Shown here: positions 9,957 through 20,700 of the stretch, in pieces | How positions within the stretch are numbered: position 1 is the stretch's first letter | Layout: each line of letters starts with the position of its first letter | Source: Bondarzewia mesenterica | Lineage: Eukaryota; Basidiomycota; Agaricomycetes; Russulales; Bondarzewiaceae | Assembly (NCBI GenBank): GCA_004802705.1 | Contig: SGPL01000421.1 | Location: 2,502-29,144, forward strand | DNA length: 26,643 nt | Reading direction: 5' to 3' | Position numbers and translations under genes: made by a program | Notes under the pieces: generated by a model | The model's input: only the letters and a program-made list of their open reading frames with translations | The model's database searches: none | What the model was told of the DNA's origin: nothing

Positions 9957-11915
9957 ATGTACGGCCACTCGTACCAATCCCAGCCCCAGCAGGGCTATCC
10001 TTCTCAGGACTATCAGCAACAGCAACAGCCCTCGTCCACGTCCACTTTGTCCAGAGTCCGAGACGAGCGCCCGTCTCATCACCACTCCAACACACGCTCT
10101 ATCGGCGATCCTCTCAACTTCACCAGTGGTCAATTCTCGGGCCAGCTCATCCGCGCAGAGCTCATCGAACTCCAAAAGGCGGATCTCGGCAGAAAGTCTG
10201 TTTTCATTCCCTGTCCTCGTTCTCCTGCGCAAACCTTTTCCCCTGATTCCTTCAGATACGCCCGCAAAGACCGAAGACCCCTCGACCCCCCTCCGGTGGT
10301 TCAACTCAGGCTTTTCAAGGTGCAGAATGCGGGCCAGCACGATCAAAGGGAGGTCGAGGTCGAGAACTACGAGTCCGTCATCCGTCTTTTGTCTTTTACT
10401 TTTCTTTGTTGTTCACGCTCGTTCCACCTCCTCCCCTCCCTCACAGCGAGATAAGCAACATGGGCCTCATCTGCCACGTCGATCTTTTTCCCGTCCCAGC
10501 TGCTTCGGAACAGGCGGCGGAAGGGTCCGCGTCCGACGGCAAGCGGAGGCAGGAGACGTCATCCCCGAGTCACGCGTCCACCATGTCCACCTCGCTCTCC
10601 CCGGCGCCCTACACGTCTCCCGGTCAGCCCTATCCTTACACCTTCCCCGCCCCGCAACCTCCTTATCAGGGTGCGGGCATGCCTCCCCATGGAGGTCCGC
10701 CCATGGGCGTGCCCATGCAGCTCCCGCCTATGCACGTCCACCCCCCTCCACCGCCCCCATCGCCAATATTCGCACGATCCTGCACCCCCACCGCATCACG
10801 TTTCTCACTCGTCGCACCCATCCCACACGTCGCACCCATCGCATTCGTCACACCCATCCCACGCGTCGCACCCGTCGTCGCACCCGTCGCAGCACCCGTC
10901 GCACCCGTCGCAGGACTCGGATGTCGTGCATGTCCACCAAGGGCATCCCATCACCGAATCGTCGAAATGCACCGAGGCGCTCGCGGGGACGACGTTCGTG
11001 CAGGCCTCGAATCTCGATTACAAAGGCAATAAAGTGTTGATGTTCGTTTTCTCAGTCCGTGTTTCTTCTCCTCGTTCATGTTCTGCCTCTTACCTCCCTT
11101 TCCCTCCTCTTCCTCCGTGCCTCTCCTGACTACTGACTCTCCTTTCTTTGTTTTCTTCCTCCCCCCGTCGCTGTCGTTTCATTTTATTGCTTTGAATCAT
11201 CCTGCCTGTAGGACTTGGCAGTCAAAATGGAGGGCAACTTCATCTTGAGGTATCGATGCTTCGACCTGTTCTCCAAAGTGTCCGGCAACGACCCCGAGAC
11301 GCCGGTATGGGCGCAATGCTACGGGGGCCAGTTCCGCGTGTATTCGACCAAAGAATTCCCCGGCCTGCGCGCGTCTACGGACTTGACAAAGGTGTGTCAC
11401 GTTTTCCTCGAGCGCCTCTTTTCCTCTCTCACGACGCGATCTCTTTTCTCTCCTTTATCTTCCTTCCCCATCCTATCGCGTCTGTCAAAACGAAAACAAA
11501 AACTCCGCTTTGGGCGCTTCTTCGCGCGCAGCACCTGTCCTACTTTGGCGTGCGATTGAATTTGCGGGAGACGGAGCGCAAGCGCCGGAAGAAGGTGGAC
11601 GACCCGGCGCTCGCGGGCGCGTCATCGAGCAGAGGAAGCAAAGGGAAGCGTAGGGAGGATGACGAAAGCGGGCCGGGCGCCGAAGGACCGAGCGGGGCAT
11701 CTGGGGGAGGCGGTGGCGGCGGCGGGCAGCAGAGGCGGCGGGGGGGGGTATCGGGGCGACAGATACGAGGATTAGAGGAAAGAGAGGGGAGTTTTGGGGG
11801 CCGTTCGCCTCATGGCGGGCGCCTGCGCTCGGAGCTCGACGCATGGATTTCCCTTCCCTCCTCCTACACAACACAACACGTGGCTATGAATCTGTTTTCT
11901 GTGAAACTAGAATGA
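9957..11915 (+). CDS. velB: Velvet-domain transcription regulator, VelB-like (frame break in low-complexity insert)
   Basis: Velvet proteins form nuclear dimers controlling development, sporulation and secondary metabolism. Inferred exons: 9957-10195, 10256-10372, 10447-11054, 11212-11391, 11532-11915. A Gln/Ser-rich N-terminus precedes the first velvet half: IRAELIELQKADLGRK, YARKDRRPLDPPPVVQLRL, MGLICHVDLFPV. A Pro/His/Ser-rich insert of about 150 residues follows, then the second half: LAGTTFVQASNL, KVLMFVFSDLAVKMEGNF, FRVYSTKEFPGL, HLSYFGVRL and a basic RKRRKK stretch. A domain split by a large insert is typical of VelB, hence the symbol. The frame must shift by one between PPMHVHPPPPP (before 10755) and PAPPPHHVSHSSHPSH (after 10775); I see no plausible intron there and suspect one extra C in the run 10754-10758 (CCCCC) or 10740-10746. 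The 3' end is uncertain: dropping one G from the G9 run 11740-11748 would end the protein at 11775 (YRGDRYED). TATA at 9885. Confidence 0.82.
10775..10915 (+). repeat. Degenerate (S-H-P-S-H-x) coding repeat in the velvet insert
   Basis: About 120 bases of TCGCACCC-type units encode SHPSHTSHPSHSSHPSHASHPSSHPSQHPSHPSQ (overlapping pieces). Synonymous third positions vary (CCA/CCG, TCG/TCA/TCC, CAC/CAT) while the Ser-His-Pro pattern is kept, so the repeat appears translated in this frame, which is the frame of the second velvet half. Confidence 0.7.
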
Positions 11916-12760
11916 CGTCCCCAGGTTCAAGTTTTTGGGGCGCGCGGGGATGGGATGGGATGAGCACGTTCGAGGACTCAGTGCATGACTCGGTCACTCA
12001 GTACCGGGACGTCGGTTCGCGCGATCGAGGGACTGGGTGATGTCGATGAGGTTAGCCGAGTGAGTCGGTTTTGTGTGTGGTCTTGGTTGCCGTTTGCCGT
12101 TTGCCGTTGCGCGCGCGAGGTTGGGCGGGTCCTGACCGTGATCCTCTCTCTCCCTGTCCCTGTCCCCTGTCCTTCACCGTGCTCATGGTCCTCTGTCCTC
12201 CCAATCACGCCCGATACCGATCACGGTGAACGGGAGCCGACGCTCTATGGCGCGCCGAGAGTCGAGTTCGTTGTTCTTCCTTGCGCACATCCCTTGCTCC
12301 CTTACCCCCCCTTGTCCTTTTGCATTTTTTTTTTGGATGGTATGTCTTGGATCGTGGACCCAGGCGATGTGGGTGGGTAGGGTTAAATGATATGTTCCGT
12401 CGGTGCGAGGATCGATACGTCAGCGCCATACATACATACGTACACACACTTACTTGCAATGCAGAGGAAGCTTGAGAATTTAGGTGGTGTGTGGCTGTTT
12501 TTGTGGCTCGTTCTCTTGTTCCGCATCTCGTGTTTTGTTTTCCTTTTTTTTTTCCATCCTTTACTGTTTTTTTTTTTCCGTTTTTACTCTTGCATACGTC
12601 TCTCGTCCTCTTACTTACATGCTCGGAGTGGGTTTCAACTTTCGGTCGCGGTTCTCGAATGCACATGTTTTTTTTTGTATCGATGCGTGTGTTTGCGTAT
12701 CCCCTGAGCGACTCCTGTTGAGTTGCCGTGCCGTTCGTCACCGAGGTCCCTTTTGATTCC

Positions 12761-12790
12761 TTGAACGTTGACGTTGAACGTTGAACGTTG
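12761..12790. repeat. Short TTGAACG repeat with three AACGTT palindromes
   Basis: TTGAACG occurs three times, with one ACG interruption, giving palindromic AACGTT at 12764-12769, 12777-12782 and 12784-12789. It is a small tandem repeat of unknown role. Confidence 0.75.
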
Positions 12791-14666
12791 GACGGGTGAC
12801 GCTAAACTTGCGCTTCCGGCGCCGTCATTCGGGTCGTGGGGGCATGTATCATGGGTCCATGCACGTACACGACGCAGTAACGTACACGCTATGCTGTACG
12901 CCGGGACGCTGAGAGAGGCCCAGGTGTCATGCCAAATCATGAGGCCATCCGAGTCGTCGTTTCGTAAACGGCGTCGACCGAGTGGGGTTTCTGCCGTGCG
13001 GTGCTGCAGTTCGCGATGCGGTGCCTGTGCTTCAGATATCGTCATTTATCGTCATCGGCCGACTCGCGGCCGCGGGGATTCTCACATTCTCACGCGTTTT
13101 GTGACTCGATCGGCCTATCCGAGTCCAGTTCCGAGGACGGGGTCCGCCGCGCGTCCCGACTCGATTCCCGCAGTGCGAGGTGGATTTCTGGGAAACAGAG
13201 GCTAAAGCTGCGAGGTGTGGTACGGATATGTTGTATGGATGTAGGATGGGTGCGTGCGTGCAGGACGTGTCGGGTGTAGGTGAGCGATTGACGAGATCTT
13301 ACATTGTTCTTCTATTGGCATATACCTGCAGGAGGTGATAATTCTTAGGAAATGGATCGCAGACTCGAGTGGACGTTGTTACCCAGCTACTTGTGCTTGT
13401 AAAGTGCTGGTGCCTACGAGTCGTGCGCGGCGCGCGGGGAACTGGGGAGCTCCGGTTACGCGGCGGATCGAGCTGGGGTTGCGCACCATCACACGCCGTG
13501 GGACGGCTTGNTGGTGCGCGTCACGGTTTTGCTTCCGCCTCCCTCAGCCATGGTGCTGCTTTTTTTAATATACACANACTNGACTCTTCTGCAGGGGCTG
13601 GGAAGAGGATCCGGATCACGAACTGAGGTTCTATTGTTGAGTGACGTTTCCGAGGCGTGTTCTGGGTGGGAGTTTGCTTTTTTGAGGATCTTGGGGGGAT
13701 GTGCTGACCTCAGTTTGGTACCTGGTATTTTTAGGCCCAGGACGTGTCCGTGCAGGCTTATATTGAAGGTGAGGACGAGAACTGGGGTTGCGCGTCCCGG
13801 GTGCTATNGTACGGCNGCCAGCTGGCAGGGCGCGATCGCGATCCTAAGGCCTGGTATTTTTTATTTTATTTCCTAAAAGAACTTCGTTTTTTCTAGGTTT
13901 CTTTTTGGGCCAGGCGTTGGCGACGACGACGGCCAGGGCTGCGTCGCGTTTGAGAAGCANGACTGAACCCGGTCGGCGCTAGTACGTTTGTTTATCCACT
14001 GGNGGGTCAGTCCGCNGCCCTTCGTTCTCGCTTAGACTCTGGCGGCGGCTNTGTATCTGGTCTATGATCTCGACGCGAATGCGCGTTGCTCGTCCATGTG
14101 GCATGCTTTCCCCTAGCGCGGTGCTCCAAACTCCGAGTCCGAGTTTTTCGGGTGCAGAGTCACGGTTCAACTCAGTTGAGTGTGCTTTTTTGGATTGGCG
14201 GTCTTGACGCCCNNNGCGTGTNTCGATGTGGGCTTTTCGCGAGACGNCANAGNCCTGAGCGGAGTCTGTGAGTCAATTTATGAGTCGCGCGTGTTCGATG
14301 TGATTCTCTGTTTTGAGCCAGCCGAAAGGGTTGTGGTCTTTTAGTACAGGCACGGGTGTCAGATCGTGACGCCGCGCTTTCCAGGCTCAGTGCNTATCTA
14401 GATTTGGGGGTGTTGGGACGCCTGCTTCCTGTACTTAATCAGGCGCCGTTCCGGGTCGATGGGCGCATGGGCAGTAACCATGTACCGCTGCCGGGCTGCC
14501 GTCGAGGTCTAAAGGCCCCCTCCCCCTGGTGGGGTTGCAGTTAAAATGGATAAGCCTGAGAGACTGAGATCCGGGAAGGAGGGATCATGAGATCGTCCCT
14601 TGGATGTATGGATGGTGGACGTTCGAACCGGTGATGGGTGGTCCACGAAGTAAGTACGACGGACGT

Positions 14667-14940
14667 NTGTNTGTGCNNCNNTNGCGAGCNNANGCGTNAG
14701 TCGTCCNAGTTCGATGACNGNGNGTCCAAGTNGACGACNNNGGGCGNGGACNANTGNGNCGNNGNNNNTGNGTNNNNTNNNGNNNNNNNNNNNNNNNNNN
14801 NNNNNNNNNNNNNNNNNNNNNNNNNNNNNNNNNNNNNNNNNNTTGNNCAGAANNTGNTGNGNNGATGNNANGGNCGTGCNGNTGNGNNGNGNGGATGNNN
14901 TTNTGAGTGNGNNGATNANATNTNGAGNNNNGATTCNGAN
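14667..14940. other. Assembly gap / low-quality N-rich patch
   Basis: A solid N run of 60 (14783-14842) is flanked on both sides by sequence in which roughly every second to fifth base is N. This looks like a gap whose edges are masked low-quality bases. Any apparent open frame across it is meaningless. Confidence 0.95.
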
Positions 14941-17299
14941 TGGAGACTTGATTCGGACTGATATGATATGCTGATGAAGAGCCGCGGACGGGATCGGTTC
15001 GATGGGCTTGTTTGGGTTGGTGTCTTCTGAATTCCAACCGCTGCGCGGCTCGCTTGGTTTGTCTCTGGGTGCGAGCGGCTTCGTTGCACTGGTTCTAGAA
15101 CAGAGCTGGCGTCAAGTTGAGGCTGGCGTTCATCAAGTCGACCTTTTTTTTTTTTTCAGGGCCACATCCTATGTGCTCGCTGGCCATCGCATGCCAATCT
15201 TCGGGTGGTGGACGGTTTGCATACTCGTCCAGAGCGACTGGCAATCGATTGATAGAGAACCTCCCCATTTTCTCCTCTCAACGCGCTCAGTCATCCTCGT
15301 ACGACTGTAAGACCTTGCGGTGCGACAGACGTGGGCACTCTGCATTGCCTATCCCCACTTCGGAATGACATTCGTCTGCCACCGATGTGGACGTACGGTT
15401 CGCATGACGTATCCGCATGCTAGTGCACCATGGAGTGGGGGAAGCTCGCGCGTTTGACGTGGGACGATCGGGCAGGTTTGCGAGGACGCCCAGTGGTGCA
15501 TATACTCGTCTGACGTTGTACAGCGTGTGCGTGTTCCATTGATGATGTTCTGTTCTGTTCTGATGAACATGCCTTTGCTTATCTCCTGACATTGTCTGTC
15601 ATACGCTCCTGGCATGGTAGCGAGTTCGGACCAATGACCCGATCTGCTTCTCTCGATTTTTCATTTTATTCCCTCCCGGTCCTCCCTCCTCCTCCCTCCT
15701 CTTTTATGGATGGGATTGCTTACTTGCATCTCGCGTAGGTGCGATACGACGAAATCGACGAGGCCCTGTACCTTGTGTAGTACCATCGACGTGATGCCGA
15801 AATACGGATTGTGAACAGAAGCGCAGGTGGTGGGCAATGCTGGGATCCGCACTAAACACTTACTGTACGGTACGTGCAATCCCCTCAGTTCCGCGATTGT
15901 GGGCGCTGCAGCTTACTTTATAGGATCCTCGACTCGCATTCAATAGTGATTGGCGCGGTTCACTAGCACTATCCTGCTCGGTTTATCTCTGCAGCCGATC
16001 CAGGTGCGCCGCTTCCATTACCCTACAGTCACCATACATGCATGGTACTCAACACAGTTAGGTCATCGACTAAAAGCGTGAATGTCACCGAGATTGTCGC
16101 TGTCACATTATATTGATCGAGCATGTTGGGCAGCCCAGCTGGCGTGCGGCGCCGTTGATAGGTCCTGGTCAGCGAGCGTCTGCTCCGTCGTCGCTGATTA
16201 TCTCTGCACGGGCTTGGCGCCAGGCTCGCTGCCGACTTGACGCTAGGCTTGCTCCGCGGATCTGTTTTTTTTTTGGTCGATTCCTTTCCGAGGTGGGCAT
16301 TTACTGGCGCGGGGAAAGATCGTCTCGGGGGTGGAGGGCGAGCCTGAGTCGCTTCTGGGACGCGGGCGTTTGTTGAGCGCGATTTTTACTGTACCATGGA
16401 GCGGAGGAAGGAACGGAGACTGAGCGCGATCGTCGTCGGGGAGGTTGTACCCATGGAGAAGGTTTGTGGGACTACATTGACTCTATGGCGCGCGTCTGCC
16501 TCGGGTACGTGCGTGTCCTCGAATTCGAGCCGACGAATTGAAAGTGATTGTGATAGTGTGTCTGTTTGGTCGGGCCTGTGTATGTGCGGTGTAATGATAT
16601 TATTGCCCGGAGAACAAAACGTCCGCCGACAAGACAGGTATTCGGCGTCTACTTGTACTCGACCGACCGACAGGCACCCTGGATCAGCGATTGGATCCGC
16701 CTCTTCAATCTGAACACGATTCTCACTGCATTTCAGGACACTGGACAGAGGTCCCTTGCTAGTGGTTCAAGTCCTGAGTATTGTGTCCCTTTAGTGGTTC
16801 GACGCGTTTGTTATGATTTTCGAATTCCTTATATTAATTACGCGTGTTTCTTTTCGTGTCATTGACATGCGAGTATCTACATGCGAGAATCTGGTATCTT
16901 CTCTATAGGACCCGGACCTTCCCTTGGGCCCTGGTCAGACACAGGTGTTCTGAGGTACGAAGATCGAAGGAAGTATCTACAACCTGCCATCGTGAGACTA
17001 AGTATCTAGATAATTGGATTGCCCAAGCGAAGCGCACGGCTCGAGTCCTAAGCAGCAAAGCGACGTGTTGGTGCCAAAGTTGGGATGTTGAATTAATCCC
17101 CTTGAACCTCTGACATTGACAACTGCTACTGATCAATTTCCTGCTTCGGCCCCGGCCAAGAGCCTTGAGACGGTATCATCCGTCGATGAATGGAACTCAG
17201 AGTTCTTGATTCGATTGGCATGGGATGTGACGAATATGGGGATTGCTGCGAGTTCACCAAGCTGTGCAGTCTCCGTAGCGACGAATCCTCCACAAAGGA

Positions 17300-17719
17300 T
17301 GGTCGATGTGTGATTCCCATGCACCAAGGACCCCTTTAATTGTTTTTAGGATAGAACTAATTGAGGACCTGGGAGCAACGCGGCGAATGGAGGCCGCTGA
17401 GATGAAGAGAAACAGACCAACGACGGCCAGCCGACATGAAAACGGCCGTCTGACGGCCGGCGCTGACTGCACAGAGGGCACACACAGCGCCGGCACTGCT
17501 CGAGGCCTCCGAATCAACGCCACCGTGGATTGGGTGTGACGCAGCACACGGCTCCCTGTTCACGCGCTCGTTTCTTTTCTCCTCCTCTCCATTCCTCTCC
17601 CTCCCCTCCGCCCCTTTTGACCTCACTCCTTTCCCCCACTCACGACAAAGGTCAAGACGACGAGGAGGGACTTTGAATAGCCATCTTTTCGACGAACGCC
17701 TCGCCGTCTCTTTCCCATC
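17300..17719 (+). promoter_or_regulatory. Putative promoter and 5' leader of the glucan synthase gene
   Basis: An inverted CCAAT (ATTGG at about 17528-17532) is followed by a strong CT-rich tract at about 17567-17640, a common feature of fungal core promoters near the transcription start. The ATG follows at 17720 in the context ATCATGG. No TATA is evident. Assigned by position and composition only. Confidence 0.4.
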
Positions 17720-20700
17720 ATGGCAGCCCGCCCACCCCCAAGAAGCCGTGAGGGCGCCTATCCATCCTCTTCACCTCCAACAGACGTTCACGACCCCTTC
17801 AATCAAAGATACTACGACAATGACCACGACCACGGTTACAACTACGCTCGAAGAGACACTTATGCGTCCGACAGCAGTGCTGCTGGCTTCAATGATGGGG
17901 AGCGCTACTACGACCAAGCCGATAATTTTGGTTCGTTTTTATCATTATTGACTTTCATTGAATGGCAACCCTCACGAGCAGTCCACCTTTCCAGGTCATC
18001 CAGACACGGACTCAGAACAGGATGTCTACGCGCGCGAGGCTCCCTCTGCAGAATCGCTTGGCGCGCGCATGGGAATGTCGGATACGTCGGCTCCTGTCTG
18101 GGGCGATCATGGCGCATCGCAGTATGGTGCCGGTCGAGAGCCCTATCCCGCGTGGGATCCGAATCGCCAAATACCCTTGTCGAAAGAAGAGATCGAGGAC
18201 ATATTCCTGGACTTGCAGCAGAAGTTTGGTTTTCAGCGTGACTCCATGAGGAACATGGTGAGCTTGCATTCTGTCTCAATTCTCCTTTTTTTTTTGGTCT
18301 CACTCGCTCTCACATGAATGATTGCTGTGGGCAGTTTGACTTCACCATGCAGCTGCTCGACAGCCGCGCCTCGCGAATGTCGCCCAACCAGGCCCTTCTC
18401 ACGCTGCACGCGGATTACATCGGCGGGCAACACGCCAACTACCGTAAATGGTATTTCGCGGCCCAGCTTGATCTCGACGATGCCGTGGGCCAGACTATAA
18501 ATCCCGGTTTACAGCGGTTGAAATCGACCAAACAGCGCGGGAGGAACACGTCGGCGAAATCCCTGGCGAGCGCGATGGATCGCTGGCGGCAGGCGATGAA
18601 CAACATGAGCCAGTACGACCGCATGCGTCAGATCGCTCTGTATCTGATGTGCTGGGGCGAGGCGGCGCAAGTGCGCTTCACGCCCGAGTGCATGTGCTTC
18701 ATTTTCAAGTGCGCCGACGATTACTATCGCTCGCCCGATTGTCAGAACCGGGTCAACCCCGTACCGGAGGGCCTCTACTTGCGGAGCGTCATCAAGCCGT
18801 TGTACCGATTCATTCGTGACCAAGGATATGAAGTTTTGGATGGCAAATTCGTGCGGAGAGAGCGCGATCACGAGAGGATTATTGGTTACGACGATATCAA
18901 TCAGCTGTTCTGGTATCCTGAAGGCATCGCCCGCATCACCCTCACTGACAAGGTGTGGGTCTTTCTCGTGTCTGCTGTTCAGTATGACATACTGACAGCG
19001 GGCGCTCGCGATGTTCTAGACGCGTCTGGTCGATATCCCCCCTGCGGGAAGGTTCATGAAGTTCGATCGTATTGATTGGAATAGGGCGTTTTTCAAAACA
19101 TATTACGAAAAACGGTCATTTGGGCATCTCCTTGTGAACTTCAACAGGATCTGGGTCATTCACATCGCCCTTTACTGGTACTATACGGCGTACAACTCGC
19201 CAACCGTGTATCAACCAAAGAATCGCAATTCTCCTGCCCTCTCATGGTCAGCAACCGCTCTTGGAGGCGCGGTCGCCACTGTAATTATGATTGGTGCCAC
19301 TCTCGCTGAATTCTCGTACATCCCAACAACATGGAACAATACGTCTCATCTGACGCGAAGATTACTTTTCCTGCTGGTAACTCTTGCATTGACCGCTGGT
19401 CCGACCGTCTACATCGCGATCGCGGAGAATTCCTCAAGCGCTGGCGGTCAACTCGCGCTCATTCTCGGTATCGTGCAATTTTTCATATCGGTCGTCGCGA
19501 CGCTCTTGTTCGCCATTATGCCCTCTGGTCGGATGTTCGGTGACCGCGTCGCGGGCAAGTCGCGGAAGTACCTCGCCAGCCAGACTTCACCGCGAGCTAC
19601 CCCGACATGGCGACGGAGGCGCGGCTCGCGTCGCTCCTCCTCTGGTTCCTCATCTTTGGGTGCAAATTCACCGAGTCGTACTTCTTCCTCACCAAGCTCT
19701 CGTTTCGCGACCCCATTCGCGCGATGGTCGGGATGCGGATACAGAACTGCAATGAGAAGCTCTTCGGGACCGCCCTGTGTCGCAACCACGCCGCGTTCAC
19801 CCTGACGCTGATGTATATCATGGACCTCGTGCTGTTCTTTTTGGACACTTTTCTGTGGTACATCATCTGGAACACCGTGTTCAGCATCGCGCGGTCGTTT
19901 GCGCTCGGCCTTTCGATTTGGACGCCGTGGAGGGAGATTTACTCGCGTTTGCCCAAACGAATTTACGCGAAGATCCTGGCGACGGCGGATATGGAGGTCA
20001 AGTACAAGCCCAAGGTCAGTCGTCGTTTTTACGCCGCATTTGAGACTCGTTATCTGTTTGAACTCCGATGACATACCTCTCGTGTAGGTTCTGGTGTCCC
20101 AGATTTGGAACGCGATTATTATTTCGATGTACCGAGAACATCTGCTGTCCATCGAGCACGTGCAGAAGTTGCTGTATCATCAGGTCGACACCCCGGACGG
20201 TCGTCGGAGTCTCAGGGCGCCTCCTTTCTTCGTGTCTCAGAGCGAAAAGGGTTATAGGGGCGATTTCTTCCCGCCAGGTAGCGAAGCGGAGCGTCGGATC
20301 TCCTTCTTTGCCCAATCGCTCACGACAGCGATCCCTGAAGCTCTCCCTGTTGATGCGATGCCGACGTTCACCGTTCTGACGCCGCACTATAGTGAAAAGG
20401 TATGATTGCGTCTTTTCGCGTGCGTTCGTTGGAGGCGGTTGCTAAAATAAAAGGACCTTTATAAGATCCTTTTGTCGCTGAGGGAGATCATTAAAGAGCC
20501 GGACATGAACAGTCGCGTGACCCTCTTGGAGTACTTGAAGCAGCTGCACGGTCTCGAATGGGAGAATTTCGTCAAGGACACCAAGATCCTCGCAGAGGAG
20601 TCGGAGGTGTACAATGGCAACAACCCGTTCACGGAAGAAAAAGGACAATCGAAAACGGACGATCTCCCTTTCTACATGATTGGTTTCAAGAGTGCAGCAC

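Larger units (their letters stand above)
11916..17719. other. Gene-poor 5.8-kb region with an assembly gap
   Basis: I find no supportable gene on either strand between the velvet gene and FKS. The open frames are short, low in complexity (T-runs read as Phe, or Lys/Arg-rich on the reverse) or spoiled by Ns. It includes a TTGCCG triplet repeat near 12087, a CATACATACG stretch near 12430, an AACGTT repeat at 12761-12790 and scattered Ns at 13511-14392. The last 400 bases before 17720 should hold the FKS promoter. No terminal inverted repeats, transposase motifs or tRNA cloverleaf were recognised by eye. Confidence 0.55.

Noticed and set aside
10671..10720. A 50-nt intron in the velvet insert to fix the frame
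   Set aside because: It has GT and AG ends but its length moves the reading into the third, wrong frame, and it would remove the natural Pro/Met/His-rich coding stretch.
10126..11040. A 304-codon plus-strand frame through the velvet gene
   Set aside because: It crosses two well-supported introns and reads the His/Ser repeat as Thr-Arg; it lacks all velvet motifs.
12205..12741. A 178-codon minus-strand frame
   Set aside because: Lys/Arg-rich low complexity produced by reading T- and C-rich tracts backwards; no motif or splice support.
14618..14650. Possible tRNA T-loop (GTTCGAAC)
   Set aside because: Flanking bases do not form a 5-bp T-stem on either strand, and no anticodon or acceptor arm pairs with it.
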